Source of the DNA: Candidatus Babeliales bacterium
GTDB taxonomy: Bacteria; Babelota; Babeliae; Babelales; CAZZPM01
Direction of reading: 5' to 3'
Length of the DNA: 7,984 nucleotides
Assembly: GCA_016763165.1 (NCBI GenBank)
Contig: JAESUJ010000112.1
Coordinates: 1-7,984, forward strand
The number at the start of each line of letters is the position of its first letter. The first letter of the stretch is position 1. Positions 1 through 6,524 of this stretch are shown here, piece by piece. The position numbers and the translations under genes are program-made. A model generated the notes under the pieces. The model saw nothing but the letters and a program-made list of their open reading frames with translations, ran no database searches and was not told where the DNA came from.

Positions 1-121
1 ATAAAAGACAGACAGATTTATTTTGCATGTCACTTTTTATTTCTTTTTTTTTTTAGAAAAATGCAGTACCATTGAAAAAATGGTGAAAAAGGTTGGTTTT
101 TTTACAAAAAGGAACTTTATA
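1..121 (+). other. Non-coding leader upstream of ppiD
   Basis: T- and A-rich DNA with an 11-T run at 44-54 and a 6-bp inverted repeat ACCATT/AATGGT (68-73, 79-84). A second T-run at 97-103 follows. No confident promoter or upstream gene end is visible. The T-run may be the tail of a terminator for a gene left of the window, or part of the ppiD leader. Confidence 0.4.
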
Positions 122-2002
122 ATGAATAAATTCTTACGTCAAGAACTAAAAAATTGGAACTTTCTGTTATGGTTCGTCTTAATAGCTATTGGAGTCAACT
201 CCGTTATGCATCTCTTTCAGAGCTCTCGTGAAACGATTGTTGCTACCATTAATGGATCTAAAATAACCGCTCACGAGCTTCAAAGAGGGGTTGTGCAGGA
301 AAAGTCCATGAGAGATATGCTTGCGCAATATTTAGGTCAAAAATTTAATGCTCCAGTAGAACCTGAAGCTGTACTGAAGAAAATGGTTCAGCACGAGGTT
401 GTTGGTTATCATGCGTATCAGACTGGTGCTCGAATCGGTGATGATGCAGTTGCGCAACATCTTTTTAATATGTTGCCAGCATTTGTTACACAAAAAGATG
501 GAACAGTGAACAGCAATGCGTACACTGAATATGTTCGATCACAAGGGTTTACTGTATCAGAATTTGAAAAAATGGAAGAAACAAGACTCCTGCAGTCATT
601 TTTGCACAATGCGCTTTACACCAGTGTTGTAATGCCAGATTGGTTTTTGCAAGCTGAGTGGAACAAGCGGTTTGATCAAAAAAAATATTCTGTTGGAACA
701 ATTTCATATGATTCTATAAAAAAACAGATCGATACAAGTGAACTTTCTGATGATAAACTACGTTCATATTTTGAAGGACGCCAAGAAGTATATCGAATTC
801 CAGAAAACAGAACGATTCAGTACGCTGAAATCTCCTTTAAGGATTACGCAGATCGATCAGATTTTTCTGAAGAAGAAGTTAAGTCGTTCTATGAACGATA
901 TAAAAAGCGTTACTTTTCAACCGCTCCTGACGCATCAATCAGTGAAATATTTATATCATCTGAGGGAAATGAAAATGCATCTAAAGAGATTCAAGATGTA
1001 TACAACAAGGTGAAAAGCGATTCATCTTTATTCATCGATTTCGCTCAGAAGCATGCTCGTGATGATGAATCAGCAAAGAAATCAGGACTTATTAAGTCAG
1101 TTAAAAAAGGTGAAGTATCTGAAAATATACGTCGCACAGCGCTGAGGATTAAGAAAGAAGGCGATCTGAGTGATATCGTAACCTTACACAATGGGTACGC
1201 AATTCTTAAACTTGAAAAGAAGTCTGAACCTGTTGTTCGTTCACTACATGATGTTCGAAAAGATGTTGTGAGTCGATTGAAAAGTGGTCAATCATCTCGT
1301 CAACTTGTCTCTCAAATACGTCAAATTATTCGTGCATCAAAAAATGAACCAACTATTATTTTTGATAAGATGAAAGAGCTTGGCGCTTCTTGGAAAAAAG
1401 CAACGTATGCTCGCGATGAAGATCAAGAAGGTATCGAAGGCAAATTAGCTATAGCTGCTTTTGGAAGAGGACTACAAGAAGGATCGGTTCATTTTGTACA
1501 AGGACAATCTTCAGTTGTCGCGTTTAAAGTAGAAGACATATCTATCTCTGAGATACCAGCTTTTAAAAAAGTACGTTCTAATATTTTAAATGATTACATT
1601 CGAGAAGATGTAGAAAATCAAGCTAAAATAAAAGCAAGGTCAATTCAGCAGCAAGTTCTTAATGGAGCTTCTTTAAAAGATATGGATTGTCTGGTAAAAG
1701 ATACAGCTTTCATGAATGAAAAAGAGCTTGAGAACCAATTGAAATCGCACGATTCATACTCATCAAAAATGCTTTTACTGAAGGACAAATCGCAAGTATT
1801 AAGACATCACAATGAGAGTGGTTATTATGTAATCCAACTTATTGATACAAAAGAAAACGATTCAGCAGCTACATTTTCTGAAGAAAAAAAGAAAGAATTT
1901 GCTTTGCACCAAGAAGCTTATAAAGAGATTTGGCTTGGGATTTTTATTGCATATTTAGAAAAAAATGCTACTATAGTTTATAATACACAGATTTTACAAT
2001 AA
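122..2002 (+). CDS. ppiD: PpiD/SurA-like membrane-anchored periplasmic foldase (parvulin-type PPIase domain)
   Basis: Predicted 626-residue inner-membrane protein facing the periplasm that helps secreted or outer-membrane proteins fold. Residues 12-31 form one hydrophobic anchor behind a short basic N-terminus. A SurA/PpiD-type N-terminal chaperone region follows (about 38-175), starting with the family-typical VNG-like 'ATINGSKIT'. A PpiC/parvulin domain lies at about 268-366, and an alpha-rich PpiD-like C-terminal region completes it ('GYYVIQL' near the end). The ATG at 122 is preferred over upstream TTG (23) and ATG (80) because AGGA at 110-113 lies 8 nt before it and the anchor then sits at the N-terminus. 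The parvulin domain looks degenerate: the usual first His ('HARHIL') and the His of 'GYHII' are replaced (the latter reads 'GYAIL'), and the 'GWF' stretch is absent, so chaperone activity is more likely than isomerase activity. recA starts 18 nt downstream, suggesting cotranscription. Family assignment is firm; PpiD versus another SurA-like foldase is less certain. Confidence 0.85.
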   Translation: MNKFLRQELKNWNFLLWFVLIAIGVNSVMHLFQSSRETIVATINGSKITAHELQRGVVQEKSMRDMLAQYLGQKFNAPVEPEAVLKKMVQHEVVGYHAYQTGARIGDDAVAQHLFNMLPAFVTQKDGTVNSNAYTEYVRSQGFTVSEFEKMEETRLLQSFLHNALYTSVVMPDWFLQAEWNKRFDQKKYSVGTISYDSIKKQIDTSELSDDKLRSYFEGRQEVYRIPENRTIQYAEISFKDYADRSDFSEEEVKSFYERYKKRYFSTAPDASISEIFISSEGNENASKEIQDVYNKVKSDSSLFIDFAQKHARDDESAKKSGLIKSVKKGEVSENIRRTALRIKKEGDLSDIVTLHNGYAILKLEKKSEPVVRSLHDVRKDVVSRLKSGQSSRQLVSQIRQIIRASKNEPTIIFDKMKELGASWKKATYARDEDQEGIEGKLAIAAFGRGLQEGSVHFVQGQSSVVAFKVEDISISEIPAFKKVRSNILNDYIREDVENQAKIKARSIQQQVLNGASLKDMDCLVKDTAFMNEKELENQLKSHDSYSSKMLLLKDKSQVLRHHNESGYYVIQLIDTKENDSAATFSEEKKKEFALHQEAYKEIWLGIFIAYLEKNATIVYNTQILQ

Positions 2003-2020
2003 CTTAGGGACAATATATTT

Positions 2021-3097
2021 ATGACACAAAAGAAGACAGTAAAAGATTTTGGCTCAATGCCTGCTCACTTTGATAGCAATAAAAGCAAAGCTTTAGAAGT
2101 GACTTTTGCACAAATAAAAAAACAGTGCGGAGAAGGCTCAGTCATGTTTTTTGGTCAAAAGGCAATAGCACCTATTGAAACCATTTCAACTGGATCGATG
2201 CTTATTGATAGCGCATTAGGAGTTGGTGGGTTTCCACGTGGAAGAGTCGTAGAGATCTATGGCCCTGAAGCATCTGGTAAAACAACACTCACCTTGCACG
2301 CTATAGCTGAAGCTCAGAAGCTTGGTGGCATATGTGCTTTTATTGATGCTGAGCATGCAATGGACCCTGTCTATGCATCACAAGTTGGTGTTAACATTGA
2401 TGATCTAATAATCTCTCAACCAGATTATGGCGAACAAGCTCTTGATATTGTAGAAATGCTTGTTCGATCAAATGCTGTTGACATGATTGTTGTTGATTCA
2501 GTAGCCGCTCTTGTTCCCAAGCATGAGCTTGAGGGTGATATGGGTGATACGCACATAGGTTTGCAAGCGCGTTTGATGTCACAAGCTTTAAGAAAGCTGT
2601 CTCCTGTTGTTCATAAATCTAAAACTGTTTTGATCTTTATCAATCAAATAAGAAGTAAAATTGGTGGATTACCTTTTGCTAGTAACGAAACGACTACAGG
2701 CGGAAATGCTTTAAAGTTTTATGCGAGCATACGATTGGATATTCGAAGAATTGCTACGTTGAAGAGAGCAGATGTTGCAATTGGAAATCGCGTTAAAGTT
2801 AAAGTAGCTAAAAATAAAGTTGCTCCACCATTTAAGGTGGTTGAAGTAGATCTTCTTTTTGGTTACGGCATTTCTAAAGAACTTGAGTTGCTTGATATAG
2901 CACTAGATCGTGGTGTCTTGGAGAAGTCTGGGGCATGGTTTTCCTTTAAAGGTGAAAAGTTTGCGCAAGGTCGCGACAATTGCTTTAAGAAGTTTAAGTC
3001 AGAACCTGATTTTTTTGATATGATATATAAAGCTGTTTACAATCAGAACACTGGGGACGAGCAACCTCAAAAATCGAAGGAAAAAACGAGTGAGTAA
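2021..3097 (+). CDS. recA: RecA recombinase
   Basis: ATP-dependent DNA strand-exchange protein that forms filaments on single-stranded DNA, acts in recombinational repair and normally triggers LexA cleavage. The 358 residues cover the full family. Visible motifs are Walker A 'GPEASGKT' (81-88), the catalytic Glu in 'DAEHAMD' (E111, equivalent to E. coli E96), Walker B 'IVVDS' (156-160), loop L1 around 171-192 and loop L2 around 210-228 ending in 'ETTTGGNALKFYAS'. 'VAKNKVAPPFK' (262-272) is the usual C-terminal core motif. The N-terminus is about 15 residues longer than in E. coli, and the C-terminal tail is short and mixed in charge, not strongly acidic. L2 carries one extra residue and replaces the usual Pro before the conserved Glu with Asn. 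AGGGA at 2006-2010 lies 10 nt before the ATG. The 18-nt gap after ppiD leaves little room for a promoter, and I see no LexA-type palindrome. The 3' end overlaps infC. Identification is certain. Confidence 0.98.
   Translation: MTQKKTVKDFGSMPAHFDSNKSKALEVTFAQIKKQCGEGSVMFFGQKAIAPIETISTGSMLIDSALGVGGFPRGRVVEIYGPEASGKTTLTLHAIAEAQKLGGICAFIDAEHAMDPVYASQVGVNIDDLIISQPDYGEQALDIVEMLVRSNAVDMIVVDSVAALVPKHELEGDMGDTHIGLQARLMSQALRKLSPVVHKSKTVLIFINQIRSKIGGLPFASNETTTGGNALKFYASIRLDIRRIATLKRADVAIGNRVKVKVAKNKVAPPFKVVEVDLLFGYGISKELELLDIALDRGVLEKSGAWFSFKGEKFAQGRDNCFKKFKSEPDFFDMIYKAVYNQNTGDEQPQKSKEKTSE
3077..3092 (+). promoter_or_regulatory. Ribosome binding site and GTG start of infC inside the recA 3' end
   Basis: AAGGA at 3077-3081, inside the last recA codons, lies 8 nt before a GTG at 3090-3092. 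This is the only well-placed start that keeps the full IF-3 N-terminal domain. The next in-frame ATG, at residue 28, would remove its first helix and strand. The signal decides the infC start and implies translational coupling with recA. Confidence 0.75.
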
Positions 3098-3647
3098 TAA
3101 TCATAAGTCACGGCAAAAACCCGTTATAAATAGTGGATATTCAATTAACGAGTTTATAAAGGCTGACCAGATGCGTATTATTAGTGCAGATGGTGAAAAT
3201 TTGGGCGTTATGTCTAAGCAAGAATCTTTGTCTCTAGCTGGAGAATCTTCTTTAGATTTAGTTCAAATTAGTGAGAGTGGCGATACAGTTGTTGCTCGTA
3301 TTATGAATTTTGGTAAATTTTTGTATGAAAAGAAAAAACAACAACATGAAGCAAAAAAGCATCAAAAAGTTATACAGATTAAAGAACTTAAAATGCGTCC
3401 TAATATTGGAATAGGTGATTATAATGTTCGCCTCGGTCATGCAGTTGAATTTCTAAAAGATGGAAAAAGAGTTAAATTTACTCTTCAATTTAGAGGTCGT
3501 GAAGCGATTTCAATGCATGAAAATGGTCCAAAATTATTTGCGCGAATTAAAAAAGATTTAGAAGGTAAAGATTTAGGTACCATTATGGAAGAACAAGAGA
3601 GTCGTGGTTCACCATTTTGGTCAAAAATATTTTTTGTTAAACAATAA
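3090..3647 (+). CDS. infC: Translation initiation factor IF-3
   Basis: Binds the 30S subunit, blocks premature 50S joining and checks start-codon and initiator-tRNA pairing. The 185 residues show both lobes: an N-terminal domain (about 17-78) with 'VVARIMNFGKFLYEKKKQQ', a lysine-rich linker (about 80-94), and a C-terminal domain (about 95-185) with 'IKELKMRPNIGIGDYNVRL' and the conserved 'LQFRGRE'. The last strand is unusual: where many IF-3s have 'EGRxMxMVLAPK', this one reads 'SRGSPFWSKIFFVKQ'. The start is GTG at 3090, preceded by AAGGA, and overlaps recA by 8 nt. The AUU start used for autoregulation in E. coli is not seen. Two stops in tandem (TAA TAG) end the gene. rpmI and rplT follow in the classical order, so cotranscription with ribosomal protein genes is expected. 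Confidence 0.96.
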   Translation: MSNNHKSRQKPVINSGYSINEFIKADQMRIISADGENLGVMSKQESLSLAGESSLDLVQISESGDTVVARIMNFGKFLYEKKKQQHEAKKHQKVIQIKELKMRPNIGIGDYNVRLGHAVEFLKDGKRVKFTLQFRGREAISMHENGPKLFARIKKDLEGKDLGTIMEEQESRGSPFWSKIFFVKQ

Positions 3648-3668
3648 TAGAGCGAATTGGGAATTAAT

Positions 3669-3863
3669 ATGCCAAAAATGAAAACACATTCTGCTAGTAA
3701 GAAAAGATTTTCAAAAACAAAGAATGGTAAAATCAAGCGAGCAAAAGCATACCGAAGACACCATGCGTGGGCAAAAGATTCTAACGGTATTCGTAACTTG
3801 CGTGGGATAGCATATGTATCGAAAGCAGATTCTAAAGCTTTCAAGGTACTTTTGCCATATTAG
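3669..3863 (+). CDS. rpmI: 50S ribosomal protein L35
   Basis: Small basic protein of the large ribosomal subunit. The 64-residue product begins 'MPKMKTHSASKKRF', a near-perfect match to the family start, and continues with 'GKIKRAKAYRRHHA', the conserved rRNA-binding basic stretch. The length is normal for L35. The ATG at 3669 is chosen over an in-frame TTG at 3657 because all L35 proteins begin at MPK and GGGA at 3659-3662 sits 6 nt upstream. It lies 21 nt after infC and 40 nt before rplT, the standard infC-rpmI-rplT arrangement. It ends with TAG, the only complete gene here not using TAA. Confidence 0.97.
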   Translation: MPKMKTHSASKKRFSKTKNGKIKRAKAYRRHHAWAKDSNGIRNLRGIAYVSKADSKAFKVLLPY

Positions 3864-3903
3864 TTAATATTTAAAAACACAGAAATAGAAAAGGTACTTT
3901 ACG

Positions 3904-4251
3904 ATGAGTCGTGTTAAACGTGGTGTGGTAACAAAACGCCGACATAAAAGATTATTGAAACAGACCAAGGGTTTTTGGGGACAGCGCTCAAATATTTTTA
4001 AAAGAGCTAAAGAAACCTTGATGCGGGCGATGGCATTTGCTTACAAAGGCCGTAAATTAAAAAAACGTAACTATAGAGCTCTCTTTATTTCACGTATTGC
4101 TGCAGCTTGTAGACAACGTGGAATATCTTATAGCCGCTTCATTGGAGGATTGATTAAGAAATCAATTTTGCTTAACAGAAAGATGTTATCTCAGTTGGCT
4201 ATTTTAGAACCAACAGCTTTTGATACACTTGTTGAAATGGCAAAACAGTAA
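3904..4251 (+). CDS. rplT: 50S ribosomal protein L20
   Basis: Early-assembly protein of the large subunit that binds 23S rRNA. In many bacteria it also represses its own operon by binding an mRNA mimic of that site. The 115-residue product has the typical start 'MSRVKRGVVTKRRHKRLLK', the long basic N-terminal helix, and the globular C-terminal part with 'RIAAACRQRGISYSRFIGGL' and 'LAILEPTAFDTLVE'. AAGG at 3891-3894 lies 9 nt before the ATG. Because infC overlaps recA, the usual L20-responsive leader in front of infC would have to lie within recA coding sequence or be absent. Only 40 nt separate rpmI from rplT, and I see no convincing pseudoknot there by eye. Neither pheS nor pheT, frequent next genes, follows. 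Confidence 0.97.
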   Translation: MSRVKRGVVTKRRHKRLLKQTKGFWGQRSNIFKRAKETLMRAMAFAYKGRKLKKRNYRALFISRIAAACRQRGISYSRFIGGLIKKSILLNRKMLSQLAILEPTAFDTLVEMAKQ

Positions 4252-4266
4252 AAAGCTTGAACAAAA

Positions 4267-4281
4267 AACAACTCAGTTGTT
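4267..4281 (+). repeat. Short perfect dyad (7-bp arms) between rplT and the ZapB-like gene
   Basis: AACAACT and AGTTGTT flank a single C. As RNA it would need a larger loop and is weak, with no T-tract after it, so a terminator is unlikely. As DNA it is a compact two-fold symmetric site that could bind a dimeric regulator. TATAAA at 4284-4289 follows immediately and could be a -10 element, but no well-spaced -35 is visible. Its function is unknown and chance is possible in AT-rich DNA. Confidence 0.3.
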
Positions 4282-4325
4282 ACTATAAATTCTACATTTG
4301 AAAAGTAAAAATTATAGATAATAAT

Positions 4326-4332
4326 GAGGAGG
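4326..4332 (+). promoter_or_regulatory. Strong Shine-Dalgarno of the ZapB-like gene
   Basis: GAGGAGG lies 6 nt before the ATG at 4339. It is the strongest anti-16S match I see in the window and marks this ATG as the true start. It contrasts with the weak or absent sites in front of zapA, rny, ymdB and the lptF-like gene. Confidence 0.85.
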
Positions 4333-4338
4333 TTTTAA

Positions 4339-4587
4339 ATGAGTCTTTTAGAAAAGTTAGAAATAGCAGTAGCTGGGCTTCTAGATAAATATACAGAAGC
4401 TCAAAAAGAGATTTTTTCTTTGAAAGAATCTCAAGCAACATTAAAAGAATCATGTTCAGCTTTAGAAGTAGCGCTCTTACAAGAGTCTGTTCAAAATAAA
4501 GAATTGCTTGATGAGAAGGAGTCCATCAAGGGAAGTATTGATGAGTTATTAATGAATATTAAGATTCTTGAAGAAGCACAAAAGTAA
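4339..4587 (+). CDS. Small coiled-coil protein, ZapB-like (cell-division associated by context)
   Basis: An 82-residue acidic, almost wholly helical protein with hydrophobic residues in heptad-like spacing from end to end, for example 'LLEKLEIAVAGLLDKY' and 'ALEVALLQESVQNKELL'. It has no membrane segment, signal peptide or Cys/His metal site. Length, opening ('SLLEKLE', compare 'VFEKLE' in E. coli ZapB) and the position directly upstream of zapA suggest a ZapB-like partner linking ZapA and the FtsZ ring. Coiled coils look alike, however, so the name rests mainly on context. The start is well supported by GAGGAGG at 4326-4332. zapA begins 11 nt after the stop. The 87-nt spacer before it is one of the two largest complete intergenic gaps here, so a new transcript may start in it. 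Confidence 0.65.
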   Translation: MSLLEKLEIAVAGLLDKYTEAQKEIFSLKESQATLKESCSALEVALLQESVQNKELLDEKESIKGSIDELLMNIKILEEAQK

Positions 4588-4598
4588 ATGGGTTTGTG

Positions 4599-4862
4599 AT
4601 GAAAAAAAGCATAGAAGTTTTAATTCTTAATAAGAAGTATTCATTAATAACAGACGAATCTGAAAGCATTCTTTTGGAAGCAGCCTTTTCTGTAAGTAAC
4701 GTTCTTGCAGCAGTTACTTTGAAGGGCAATGTTACAATTGAAAAAGCTGCGGTATTGGTAGCACTCCAACTTGCAACAGAAAAAATTAAACATCAAGAGC
4801 AGGGGCAGGCTGTCAATGAACAGATTGAACGTATTATTACTACCTTGTACGAGCAGCAATAA
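4599..4862 (+). CDS. zapA: Cell division protein ZapA
   Basis: ZapA binds FtsZ and crosslinks protofilaments, stabilising the Z-ring at midcell. The 87-residue product has the ZapA N-terminal beta-rich head ('KKSIEVLILNKKYSLITDESE', read as two short overlapping motifs) followed by the A-rich helix 'ILLEAAFSVSNVLAAV'. It then runs into the long C-terminal helix used for tetramerisation ('AAVLVALQLATEKIKHQEQ' onward). Length is at the short end of the family (E. coli 109 residues). A GTG at 4596 is in frame directly before the ATG at 4599. The ATG is preferred because GGG at 4590-4592 then sits 6 nt away, but the ribosome site is weak. A three-codon ATG-GGT-TTG-TGA mini-frame (4588-4599) ends on the zapA ATG, so reinitiation from the upstream coiled-coil gene is plausible. 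The gene ends with TAA TAG and is followed by a terminator. Confidence 0.85.
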   Translation: MKKSIEVLILNKKYSLITDESESILLEAAFSVSNVLAAVTLKGNVTIEKAAVLVALQLATEKIKHQEQGQAVNEQIERIITTLYEQQ

Positions 4863-4871
4863 TAGCTGTAC

Positions 4872-4893
4872 ACAACTACATAGTAAAAGTTGT
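4872..4893 (+). repeat. Inverted repeat ACAACT-N10-AGTTGT downstream of zapA
   Basis: The arms at 4872-4877 and 4888-4893 are perfect 6-mers around a 10-nt loop. The same two 6-mers form the dyad at 4268-4280 before the ZapB-like gene, so the two-gene module is bracketed by matching arms. It precedes the terminator at 4901. This could be chance. Confidence 0.3.
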
Positions 4894-4900
4894 TAATAAA

Positions 4901-4934
4901 GGGCACCGTGTCATCTAGACTGGTGCTTTTTTTT
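4901..4934 (+). terminator. Rho-independent terminator after zapA
   Basis: GCACC (4903-4907) pairs with GGTGC (4922-4926). The stem extends outward by G-U and A-U pairs, and inside it a GTC/GAC mini-stem (4910-4912 with 4918-4920) closes an ATCTA loop. Eight T residues (4927-4934) follow directly. It lies 38 nt past the zapA stop and separates the recA-to-zapA block from rny. Confidence 0.85.
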
Positions 4935-4964
4935 ATGAAATATAAGCAAGAATGATAAAACATT

Positions 4965-6515
4965 ATGATATATATAATAAGTGGACTTATAGGAGCATGT
5001 GGAAGTGCAGCTATACTCGTTTTTTATTTTTGGTCTAATAAAAAAGCCTTACAAGAAACTCAATCTTCTGTACAGAAAATTTTACGAAAGTCTCGAGAAG
5101 ATATCGATAGAGAACGACGTGAAGCAATAATTAAACTTAAGGATGAACTGTACAAAAAACGAAGTGAATCTGATCTTGATTTAAGAAAGAGTAAGATTGA
5201 ATTACAACGACTTGAACATAAATATCAGAAGCGAGAAGATCTGCTTGAACAACGTGAAGTAATGTTAGACTCTTTGCGTACAGAGTTACAAGGAAAAGAA
5301 CGCGATTTTTCTCGACGTTTAGATCAATTAAGCAGCGGTGAAATTAAATTAAAGCGGGTTTATGAAGAATTTATGAGCAAGCTTGAAATGTTGAGTGGTA
5401 TGAAAAAAGATGAAGCCAAAAAGTATTTGGTTGATTCTTTACGAGAAGAAGTTAAAGTTGAACAACAAAAATGGATTGTTAAAGCTACTGAAGAGACACG
5501 TCTTGTTGCTAAAGAAAAATCTATTAAAATCCTGTGTACAGCGATGCAAAGGTATCTTCCAGAGCAAGTAACGCTTCATTCTTCGAGTATTATTCATCTT
5601 CCTAATGAAGAAATGAAGGGAAGAATCATTGGAAAAGAAGGACGTAATATCAAAGCTCTTGAGATGGCAACCGGCATGGAATTTGTTATCGGTGAAATCC
5701 CTGAGATTATTACTATTTCTGGTTTCAATCCTATTCGTCGTGAAATAGCAAAACGTACGTTAAATAAACTTATTAATGATGGACGTATCAATCCGACTCG
5801 TATTGAAGAAACAGTAGAAAATTGTGAAAAAGAATTAGACCATTCTATTGAAGAGATTGGCCATCAAACATTGATGGAATTTGGCTTCTCTCAGCTTCAT
5901 CCAGAATTGAATATTTTACTTGGTAAGCTTCATTTTAGAACAAGCTTTACCCAAAACAATCTTGAACATAGTAAAGAAGTTGCGTATTTTGCTCGTATGA
6001 TTGCAGAAGAATTCGGCTTAGATGGAAAGCTCGCAAGCCGCTGTGGTCTGTCGCATGATATTGGCAAAGCAATTAGTGCTGAGGTCGAAGGTCCTCATGC
6101 TTTGATTGGTGCTGATTTTGCTAAAAAATATGGCGAAGATCCAATTGTGGTTAATGCTATTGCAGCTCACCATGAAGAGGTTCCTTCAAAAACAATTTAT
6201 GGCTTTATTACTCATCTTGCTGATGCTATCTCAGCTTCTCGTCCTGGAGCTCGCAAAGAGACACTTTCAACATATATTAAACGATTAGAACAACTTGAAG
6301 ATCTCTCTCATAATTTCGATGGAGTGAAAAAAGCGTATGCTTTACAAGCTGGTCGTGAGATTCGTGTTATTGTTGATGAAGACCGTCTTGACGATGATCG
6401 AGCAACATTATTAGCACGTGATATTGCCAATAAAATTGAAAGTGAAATGAACTTTCCTGGTCAAATTAAAGTAAATGTGATTCGTGAAAAACGAATTATT
6501 GAATATGCAAAATAA
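4965..6515 (+). CDS. rny: Ribonuclease Y
   Basis: Membrane-anchored endoribonuclease that starts mRNA decay. The 516 residues match the family in length and order: an N-terminal membrane helix (about 2-23), a long charged coiled coil (about 25-195), a KH RNA-binding domain with 'GRIIGKEGRNIKALE' (219-233), and an HD phosphohydrolase domain. HD metal and catalytic residues are visible: H335 ('LEHSKEVA'), H364-D365 ('LSHDIGKA'), H402-H403 and D420 ('LADAISASRPGAR'). The C-terminus 'IKVNVIREKRIIEYAK' is strongly conserved. ATG 4965 is the only start that keeps the membrane helix, because an in-frame TAA at 4956 excludes an ATG further upstream. No good Shine-Dalgarno is visible. The terminator ends only 30 nt upstream, leaving little space for a promoter; TATAAG at 4941 is a weak -10 candidate without a proper -35. 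Expression may rely on readthrough or a compact promoter. Confidence 0.98.
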   Translation: MIYIISGLIGACGSAAILVFYFWSNKKALQETQSSVQKILRKSREDIDRERREAIIKLKDELYKKRSESDLDLRKSKIELQRLEHKYQKREDLLEQREVMLDSLRTELQGKERDFSRRLDQLSSGEIKLKRVYEEFMSKLEMLSGMKKDEAKKYLVDSLREEVKVEQQKWIVKATEETRLVAKEKSIKILCTAMQRYLPEQVTLHSSSIIHLPNEEMKGRIIGKEGRNIKALEMATGMEFVIGEIPEIITISGFNPIRREIAKRTLNKLINDGRINPTRIEETVENCEKELDHSIEEIGHQTLMEFGFSQLHPELNILLGKLHFRTSFTQNNLEHSKEVAYFARMIAEEFGLDGKLASRCGLSHDIGKAISAEVEGPHALIGADFAKKYGEDPIVVNAIAAHHEEVPSKTIYGFITHLADAISASRPGARKETLSTYIKRLEQLEDLSHNFDGVKKAYALQAGREIRVIVDEDRLDDDRATLLARDIANKIESEMNFPGQIKVNVIREKRIIEYAK

Positions 6516-6524
6516 TTATCAAAC

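Noticed and set aside
68..103. ACCATT/AATGGT stem followed by T-run as a terminator or attenuator before ppiD
   Set aside because: The T-run begins 13 nt past the stem, not next to it, and the stem is AU-rich and only 6 bp.
23..121. N-terminal extension of the PpiD-like gene from TTG 23 or ATG 80
   Set aside because: The extension is low-complexity Phe/Lys sequence from T-runs and would push the membrane anchor inward. AGGA at 110 supports ATG 122.
3485..3844. 119-codon minus-strand open frame opposite infC and rpmI
   Set aside because: It lies opposite two certain conserved genes, shows no recognisable family and has no ribosome site. It is a shadow frame.
4257..4325. Sigma-70 promoter for the ZapB-like gene (TTGAAC 4257, TATAAA 4284; or TTGAAA 4298, AATAAT 4320)
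   Set aside because: The first pair has a 21-nt spacer. The second would place the transcript start inside the Shine-Dalgarno. Neither is credible enough to annotate.
4863..4964. 6S RNA (ssrS), which follows zapA in E. coli
   Set aside because: Only about 100 nt are available, 34 of them a terminator. There is no room for a roughly 180-nt bubble-like RNA.
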